Shown piece by piece: positions 31,265 to 36,734 of a stretch of DNA of 36,734 nt. Each line of letters opens with the position of its first letter. Position 1 is the first letter of the stretch. The position numbers and the translations under genes were made by a program. This DNA comes from CAYLHS01 sp964594235 (GTDB lineage Bacteria > Actinomycetota > Acidimicrobiia > Spongiisociales > UBA4744), in assembly GCA_964594235.1 (NCBI GenBank), contig CAZQMF010000012.1:1-36734 (forward strand). Direction: 5' to 3'. The notes beneath the pieces were generated by a model. That model was not told the DNA's origin. It saw only the letters and a program-made list of their open reading frames with translations, and did no database searches.

Positions 31265-31530
31265 GCCCGCTTCGCGAACAGTTTTCGGTCGTCGGTTTTC
31301 GGTTCTCGGTAGGACACATGCCCCGAGGTCTCGTGTTGTTCTGGGTCGCGCTCTTACTGAAGACTGACGACTGAAGATCGCTCGCGCAGCGAGCTGCCCA
31401 CCGACCGGACGACACATCGCGGGGCCCGCTTCGCGGGCCGTTGTCGGTTTTCGGTTCTGGGTTCTCGGTGAGAGCCCGCCCTGCGGTCGCTAGAGGTCGC
31501 ATGCTGTCGGCTGTCGGCTGTTCGCGGCCA
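31263..31530. repeat. Cluster of interspersed repeat copies E, F, G and H, including an inverted pair
   Basis: E (31263-31314, plus) and F (31353-31395, minus) have the same head (GCTTCGCGA or GCTGCGCGA) and tail; their 22-base tails would pair fully in RNA if G-U pairs are allowed. G (31423-31474, plus) has a perfect 7-bp palindrome head (31423-31439, 3-nt loop) and the TTTTCGGTTCT tail. H (31504-31527) has three CTGTCGG-type units. No protein-coding gene lies in 31265-31565; TAGCCT (31533-31538) after H is the likely ridA -10. Confidence 0.65.
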
Positions 31531-31565
31531 GGTAGCCTGAGTGCGCAGCGAAACGAGGAGCAGCG

Positions 31566-31949
31566 ATGTCGAAACGAGTGCTCACCACTCCGAGCGCACC
31601 CAAGGCGCTGGGCCCCTACTCGGTAGCGGTCGAAGCAGCCGGCCTGGTGTTCATCTCCGGGCAGGTCGCCATCGATCCGGCAACGGGTGAGCGAGAGTCC
31701 GGGGATGTCGCAGCGCAGGCTGATCGGATCATGACGAACATCGGAGCGATCCTTGGTGACGTCGGTCTCGGGTTCGAGAGTGTCGTGAAGACCACCATCT
31801 TCTTGCGCAACATGGCCGACTTTCCCGTCGTCAACGAGGTGTACGGCTCGCGTTTCGGGTCGGAGCCGCCGGCGAGGTCGACCGTTGAGGTCTCGGCACT
31901 GCCGGGCGGATTCCTCGTGGAGATCGAGACGATTGCGAGCAGGGGGTGA
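31566..31949 (+). CDS. ridA: RidA-family enamine/imine deaminase
   Basis: 127 aa. RidA hydrolyses reactive 2-aminoacrylate and similar enamines from PLP enzymes. APKALGPYSVAV at the N-terminus, FISGQVAIDP, and the catalytic Arg in PARSTVEVSALP with the final Glu-containing strand (VEIETIA) match the active family. ATG with GAGGAG five bases before it, and TAGCCT (31533-31538) as likely -10. Coupled to the aldehyde dehydrogenase by a 4-base GTGA overlap. Confidence 0.92.
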   Translation: MSKRVLTTPSAPKALGPYSVAVEAAGLVFISGQVAIDPATGERESGDVAAQADRIMTNIGAILGDVGLGFESVVKTTIFLRNMADFPVVNEVYGSRFGSEPPARSTVEVSALPGGFLVEIETIASRG

Positions 31950-33466
31950 GCGAGATGAAGGAAGTCCTCGAGGCATTGGGGCTGTCGGACGTCAACTCGG
32001 GTGTCTATGCGAGCGGCTGGCGCGAGGCCCACGGGAAGGTTCTCGAGTCGATCAATCCCACGACGGGAGAGGTCATTGCAAAGGTGGTTCGAGCGTCCGC
32101 GGAGGACTACGAAGCCGTCATCGCAGACTCGGTGGAGACGTTCCGCCGCTGGCGCATGGTGCCTGCTCCTCAGCGCGGCGCGTATGTGCGAGTCCTTGGC
32201 GACGCCTTGCGAGAGAAGAAGGCTGCCCTTGGGGCGTTGGTGACTTTGGAGATGGGCAAGATCCTCCCGGAAGGAGAGGGCGAGGTCCAAGAGATGATCG
32301 ACATCGCCGACTTCGCCGTGGGTCTGTCTCGCCAGCTGTACGGTGTGACGATGGCTTCGGAGCGGCCGAGGCACCGGATGTATGAGCAGTGGCATCCGCT
32401 CGGGCCCGTCGGGATCATCACCTCCTTCAACTTCCCGACCGCCGTCTGGTCATGGAACTCGATGATCGCCGCCGTTTGTGGCGACACGAACGTGTGGAAG
32501 CCCTCGAGTTCCACACCGCTGACCGCGATCGCGGTCACGAACATCGCCCACTCTGTGATGGCGGGAAGCGGGTACGAAGGGGTGTTCAACCTGGCGTTCG
32601 GAAGTGGTGCCGACGTCGGCGATCTGATGGTCAATGATCGACGTGTGCCACTCGTTTCTGCCACCGGTTCCTGCGACATGGGGTACAAGGTCGGTGTAGG
32701 TGTTGCCAAACGGCTGGGCCGGTCGCTGCTCGAGCTCGGCGGCAACAACGCGATGATCGTCATGGATGACGCCAACCTGGATCTGGTCACCCGCGCAGCG
32801 CTGTTCGCAGCCGTCGGGACCGCAGGACAGCGCTGTACGTCTCTACGACGGTTGATCGTTCACGAGGACGTAGCCGACGAGGTCGCCAAGCGGATGGTTG
32901 CCGCCTATGGGCAGGTCAGCATCGGTGATCCGATCGAACCGGGAGTGTTGATGGGACCGTTGGTCGACGAGACGGCGGTGCACAACATGCTGACCGCCAT
33001 CGATCTTGCGAAGGCTCAGGGTGGCGAGCTGCTCTATGGCGGTGGCCGCCGTGAGGACCTTGGGACGAACTTCGTCGAACCGACGATCATGAAGATACCC
33101 AAGGACGCAGAAATCCTCCAGGAGGAGACGTTCGCGCCGCTGCTCTACGTGATCCCGGTGACATCGGTCGAAGAGGCGATCGAGGTACAGAACGGCGTCC
33201 GGCAGGGATTGTCGTCTGCGATCTTCACCGACTCCCTGTCGAGTGCCGAAACGTTCCTCTCCCACGAAGGATCCGACTGCGGAATCGCGAACGTCAACAT
33301 CGGGACATCCGGTGCAGAGATCGGCGGAGCGTTCGGAGGCGAGAAGGAAACCGGCGGAGGGCGGGAGGCCGGATCCGACGCGTGGAAGGCGTACATGCGT
33401 AGGCAGACGACCACGATCAACTGGAGCGGCGAGCTACCCCTGGCACAAGGTATCGAGTTCGGGTAG
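31946..33466 (+). CDS. Aldehyde dehydrogenase, ALDH7 family (aminoadipate-semialdehyde dehydrogenase-like)
   Basis: 506 aa from GTG (an ATG three codons on is also possible). The catalytic Cys297 is in GQRCTSL, general base Glu263 in LELGGNN, and Asn162 in TSFNFP. The C-terminal run NIGTSGAEIGGAFGGEKETG and RREAGSDAWKAYMRRQT-type ending is that of antiquitin-like enzymes (ALDH7), which oxidise alpha-aminoadipate semialdehyde in lysine breakdown, or piperideine-6-carboxylate. Long conserved C-terminus and cytoplasmic location agree. It is coupled to ridA. RidA could clear the imine side products of amino-acid catabolism, an inference. Confidence 0.9.
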   Translation: MSEMKEVLEALGLSDVNSGVYASGWREAHGKVLESINPTTGEVIAKVVRASAEDYEAVIADSVETFRRWRMVPAPQRGAYVRVLGDALREKKAALGALVTLEMGKILPEGEGEVQEMIDIADFAVGLSRQLYGVTMASERPRHRMYEQWHPLGPVGIITSFNFPTAVWSWNSMIAAVCGDTNVWKPSSSTPLTAIAVTNIAHSVMAGSGYEGVFNLAFGSGADVGDLMVNDRRVPLVSATGSCDMGYKVGVGVAKRLGRSLLELGGNNAMIVMDDANLDLVTRAALFAAVGTAGQRCTSLRRLIVHEDVADEVAKRMVAAYGQVSIGDPIEPGVLMGPLVDETAVHNMLTAIDLAKAQGGELLYGGGRREDLGTNFVEPTIMKIPKDAEILQEETFAPLLYVIPVTSVEEAIEVQNGVRQGLSSAIFTDSLSSAETFLSHEGSDCGIANVNIGTSGAEIGGAFGGEKETGGGREAGSDAWKAYMRRQTTTINWSGELPLAQGIEFG

Positions 33467-33481
33467 GGGACTCACTACGTG

Positions 33482-33500
33482 GGCCTCGGTTGTCGGTACG
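33482..33500 (+). repeat. Short interspersed repeat remnant
   Basis: CCTCGGTTGTCGGTAC matches the tail unit of the repeat family in 31263-31530. A second short piece, GACAGACAACGG, lies near 33559. The rest of 33467-33618 shows no gene or structure. Confidence 0.3.
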
Positions 33501-33618
33501 CGACCTGACGAGCTACGAGGTTCCGGGGCCGATGGTCCTGCCCCAAACCCAAGGCCGATGACAGACAACGGCCCGATCTAAACCTGCAACTTCTCGCCCA
33601 GAGGCGGGCCGTGTGTCG

Positions 33619-33624
33619 TAGGGT
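33619..33624 (+). promoter_or_regulatory. -10 box of the large ATPase/propeller gene
   Basis: TAGGGT ends six bases before the GTG at 33631 and there is no ribosome site, so the mRNA is probably leaderless. No -35 is visible. Confidence 0.45.
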
Positions 33625-33630
33625 GACCGA

Positions 33631-36600
33631 GTGAACGAGATGCTGGGACGGTCGCTCCACCTCGAAGTGCTTCACGAGGCGGAGGAGTTTGCACGACAAG
33701 GCGCTGTTGCCTTGATCTCTGCTGCGGGGCCCTCCGGGAGCGGTCGCACTCGACTCCTCGACGAGTTCGAGCGGCTGCTCACGACGGACGGCTTCACCGT
33801 CGCGAGAGCGGCTGCGTTCGAGATGTCCGAAACCGAGCCCGGATCGGTCGCCGCCTCGCTCGAGCCGGCGCAGGCCCTCCTCGTTGACGACGCCCACTGG
33901 ATCGACGCAACCTCGCTCGCGATATTGCGAAGCCGTATGGCGGCAGCCGACGAGGGGCTGATTCTCGTGCTCGTCCACGCGAAGATCGATGGATATCGTC
34001 GGTTCGCTCATGATTCGTTCGTGGAGGCGGCTGATCGCCTCGGTCATGTGTGGCATCTCTCACTCGATCCCCTTCGTCAGGAAGACGTGGAGTCGATCGT
34101 CGAGTCGAATGTCGCCGCTGCGATCATTCAGGCGACGGATGGACTCGCTGCCGATGTGGCGACCACCCTCGATGCATGGGAGTCATCCGGCGCACTCCGG
34201 CGCGAGGGACAGCGGCTGGTGACAACCGGAGCGCCTCCGCAGCGGGGCGCAACGCTCGCCGAACGCGTGGCCGATCTCGATCGAGAGGAGCGCCGATTCG
34301 CGGAACTCGCCTCTGTCGCGCGACGGCCCTTGTCGATTGGGACCCTCGCCGCGGCACTGGACACGGATGAACAGCGAGCGCTCGACATAGGGGAGCGACT
34401 CACCGCACAGGGGATCGTGCGACAGTCGATCGAGGGATTCACTGGCGAGAAGCGGCTCGCCGACCACTTCGGTCCGGTCCGTCGCGCCGCCCTGGCCGCG
34501 GCACTCGGCGACGCGCTGGTGTCTCAGGGGCTGGCGGACAGGGACCCGGGCTTGGTCGGGGCCTACTACCTGGACGGCGCACGCTGGGACGATGCCCTGC
34601 GCTTGCTGGCTCGTTCCGGCCTCGCGCAAACCGACCGAGGCCACTACGCCGAGGCGTACCCGCAGGTAGACGGCGCCCTTCAGGCGCTCGAGGAATCACA
34701 CACGGATGACCCTTCACTCGAAGGAAAGCTGCGGCTCGCCAGGGCGTCCGGCTACCGGCTCGCCGGCCTGTCGGACGCTGCGGCCGAGGACCTCGAGGTG
34801 GCGGCCGCACGACTATCCGGGGTCGAACGGGTACACGCCATGGGCTACGCCGGCCAGGTGGCCGACGACCGGCAGCGACCACAGGAGGCGGAACGGTTCC
34901 TCGCCGAAGGCCTGCTCGAAGCCCACCTGGCAGGCGAGCAAGGCATGCTCGGTTCGCTGATGACGCTCCACGCGAGAACCCTCGCAAGGCTCGGCTTCGC
35001 TCGTGAGTCGGACGCCGAGATGGAGAAGGGGCTCGCGATCCTGTCCTCGTTCGGGAACATCGGTCAGCAACAGCGGGGACGCTACAACGAAGCATGGGTG
35101 GCGTTCGATCGTGGCAATGCCCGAAATGCCGAGCCTGGATTCGCCCGTCTCGTCGACGAGTCCGCCGACGGGAGTGTCATCCTTGCAGACCGACTGGCGT
35201 GGTGGTCGCGTGCTCTGTTCCTGGCCGGTCGACCTGATGAAGCGCTCGATGCGCGACACCGCTCGATCGAGCGGGCCGATCTCGACGCCGGACCTGTCTT
35301 CCTCGCCCACATGGCGCTCGCCGAAGGAGCGATCCGGTTTGGCGCGTGGAGTGATGCGCTCGGCGCGGCCGACAGAACCCTCGCACTGGTACTTCAACAG
35401 TTGCCGGCATGGGAGAACAGCGCTCGCTATCTGCGAGCCAGGGCGCTACTCGGCTTGGGCCGTGTCGACGAAGCGCACGCAGAGGCCGAAGCGGCTCTTG
35501 CTAGCTGTCCTGAAGGTGTGGATGGGCGTCGATGGTGGTTGAAGACGCGTGTCTTGCAGCTTGCGATCCTCACAGCGCAGGGAGCTGACTGGCCGTCGGA
35601 TGAGGCGTTCGACATGACCGACGAACTGCTTCAGTCCGAGTGGTACCTGACCGCGGCGAGGCTGCTTGTCATCCGGTCTGCGGCGGAGCATGACCCGTCG
35701 CTTGCCGCCGAGGCAATGGCACTCGCGACACAGCTCGGAGTGTCGGATGTGGCCGCCGAGGCCGCTCAGACGGGCGGGCTGTGGCGCCGCCCCGAAGCCG
35801 GAGCCGTGGCAACGTCGATCAAGACGATGCGCGGCCACGTACCGGACGACTGGCGAGAAGCCTGGGAGGCATTGCCCCATGTTGCATCGGCCCTTTCGGT
35901 GCCCGACATCGACGAGGCTGCCTATCGCGAAGCGATCGACCAGCTGTCTTCACAACTCGACGACGCGCTCGATGCTGCCGGACTGGGTACGGAGGGTCGC
36001 CTCGTCAGTCCGGCCCAGCGGAGGGCCCGAGGCCTCAGAAGGCCGCGGCGCCCATTCCGGTGGACTCCTCTTCGAGTCGCTGCGGCAGTTGCCGCCGTGG
36101 CCGTGCTTGGCGTGGGAGGAGGCTTCCTCGCTCGTGCGATCGCCCCGACACCCACGACGATCACGATCGCCGCAACGTTGCCGACGACAGCGCCAACCAC
36201 GACGTTGCCTCCTGAGATCTGGGAAGTCGAGCTTGGCCCGCCCGAAAAGAACCTCGTCGTCGGCCAGTGGGACTTTGGTGGAGACGTTGACGGGTCGCCC
36301 ACCCTCAACACGGGGGCGTCCAGCCGGACGGGGGTGAGGAGAGCCGACGGCTTCTACTGGAAGTACAAGACCAATGGCAGGATCGAGTCGACCCCCGCGG
36401 TGTTTGGAGAGAGCGTGGTGGTGGCCAGCGAGGACGGAAGCCTGTACGGGATCACGATGCCGTCTGGAGTCCCCCCACTCTGGATCGACGACTCGTCGAC
36501 GCAGGGGCTTGTCTCGTCTCCGACACTCGCGTACCTCTCGAGCGGGAGTGGGCTCGACCCGTCATCGGGCATGAGGCTCTACTACGGGAGCATGGACGGC

Positions 36601-36734
36601 ACGTTGCGGATTCGATTCGATGCCCGGCTGCGCACCGCCCAGGTGCAGCCGATTGCCGTGGGAGGCCAAATCCTTGGCTCGCCCGTTGTGATCGGCGACT
36701 CGGTGTACGTGGGAACCACCGACGGGGAGTTGCA
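33631..36734 (+). CDS. Large STAND-like P-loop ATPase with helical repeats, membrane span and extracellular PQQ-type beta-propeller (3' end cut)
   Basis: Open to the window end without a stop: at least 1,034 aa. A P-loop domain starts at about residue 25: Walker A GPSGSGRT (33-40) has Arg in place of the Lys, Walker B is ALLVDDAHW (82-90), as in STAND/AAA signal ATPases (LuxR-MalT kind). A winged-helix-like stretch follows (about 210-290), then TPR-like helical pairs (about 300-760), a basic stretch (RRARGLRRPRRPFRW), one membrane helix (about 816-835), a Thr/Pro linker (about 839-861), and PQQ-type propeller blades (for example GRIESTPAVFGESVVVASEDGSLYGI split here; SSPTLAYL; GSPVVIGDSVYVGTTDGEL). 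So the ATPase is in the cytoplasm and the propeller outside. No DNA-binding domain is seen so far. Confidence 0.85.
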   Translation, partial: MNEMLGRSLHLEVLHEAEEFARQGAVALISAAGPSGSGRTRLLDEFERLLTTDGFTVARAAAFEMSETEPGSVAASLEPAQALLVDDAHWIDATSLAILRSRMAAADEGLILVLVHAKIDGYRRFAHDSFVEAADRLGHVWHLSLDPLRQEDVESIVESNVAAAIIQATDGLAADVATTLDAWESSGALRREGQRLVTTGAPPQRGATLAERVADLDREERRFAELASVARRPLSIGTLAAALDTDEQRALDIGERLTAQGIVRQSIEGFTGEKRLADHFGPVRRAALAAALGDALVSQGLADRDPGLVGAYYLDGARWDDALRLLARSGLAQTDRGHYAEAYPQVDGALQALEESHTDDPSLEGKLRLARASGYRLAGLSDAAAEDLEVAAARLSGVERVHAMGYAGQVADDRQRPQEAERFLAEGLLEAHLAGEQGMLGSLMTLHARTLARLGFARESDAEMEKGLAILSSFGNIGQQQRGRYNEAWVAFDRGNARNAEPGFARLVDESADGSVILADRLAWWSRALFLAGRPDEALDARHRSIERADLDAGPVFLAHMALAEGAIRFGAWSDALGAADRTLALVLQQLPAWENSARYLRARALLGLGRVDEAHAEAEAALASCPEGVDGRRWWLKTRVLQLAILTAQGADWPSDEAFDMTDELLQSEWYLTAARLLVIRSAAEHDPSLAAEAMALATQLGVSDVAAEAAQTGGLWRRPEAGAVATSIKTMRGHVPDDWREAWEALPHVASALSVPDIDEAAYREAIDQLSSQLDDALDAAGLGTEGRLVSPAQRRARGLRRPRRPFRWTPLRVAAAVAAVAVLGVGGGFLARAIAPTPTTITIAATLPTTAPTTTLPPEIWEVELGPPEKNLVVGQWDFGGDVDGSPTLNTGASSRTGVRRADGFYWKYKTNGRIESTPAVFGESVVVASEDGSLYGITMPSGVPPLWIDDSSTQGLVSSPTLAYLSSGSGLDPSSGMRLYYGSMDGTLRIRFDARLRTAQVQPIAVGGQILGSPVVIGDSVYVGTTDGEL

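Overview
The window reads as chromosomal DNA of a high-GC actinobacterium. Evidence: a WhiB iron-sulfur regulator, a diheme-QcrC cytochrome bcc-aa3 operon with a PDWY-type QcrB, many GTG starts, four-base gene overlaps, and -10 boxes of the form TANNNT that often sit 6-11 nt before the start codon (leaderless mRNA). Thr-rich extracellular linkers and overall gene content make class Acidimicrobiia or a neighbouring deep lineage my best guess, but that is inference. A 100-N gap flanked by an exact 55-bp duplication marks this as a scaffolded draft or metagenome assembly.

Layout. 1-200: structured, repeat-rich intergenic DNA. 201-2368 (-): glpX and a thiolase. 2422-5978 (+): methylmalonyl-CoA epimerase, a 56-aa protein, a lone receiver protein, a membrane-anchored HEAT-repeat protein and a processive GT2 polysaccharide synthase, tightly packed. 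5922-8671 (-): MurJ flippase, PHP phosphoesterase and a small membrane protein. 8851-11071 (+): lysC (with an internal beta-subunit start) and asd. 11076-12735 (-): a secreted CAP-domain protein, then an EamA transporter preceded by a ykkC/guanidine-I riboswitch. 12957-13883 (+): a membrane-anchored endonuclease/exonuclease/phosphatase protein. 13984-20051 (+): ctaE-qcrC-qcrA-qcrB-ctaC-ctaD-ctaF, every junction overlapping. 20094-23125 (-): alpha/beta hydrolase, a GNAT remnant, tRNA-Pro(CGG), a CNNM/CorC-type protein and a second receiver protein. 23310-23567 (+): whiB. 23564-26676 (-): selB and selA. 26734-29541 (+): Nudix, metallo-beta-lactamase-fold and M23 peptidase proteins. 29683-30816 (-): Mrp. 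30908-33466 (+): ErpA-type carrier, RidA and an ALDH7-family dehydrogenase. 33631-end (+): a very large P-loop ATPase with a helical-repeat region, one membrane span and an extracellular PQQ-type beta-propeller, cut by the window end.

The genes are mostly core metabolism and respiration. The least ordinary items are the C-terminal ATPase/propeller protein, the receiver-HEAT-GT2 operon, the guanidine riboswitch with its transporter, selAB without a visible selC or selD, and an intergenic repeat family (palindromic head plus TTCGGT/GTCGGT tail) that occurs several times, twice as inverted pairs.
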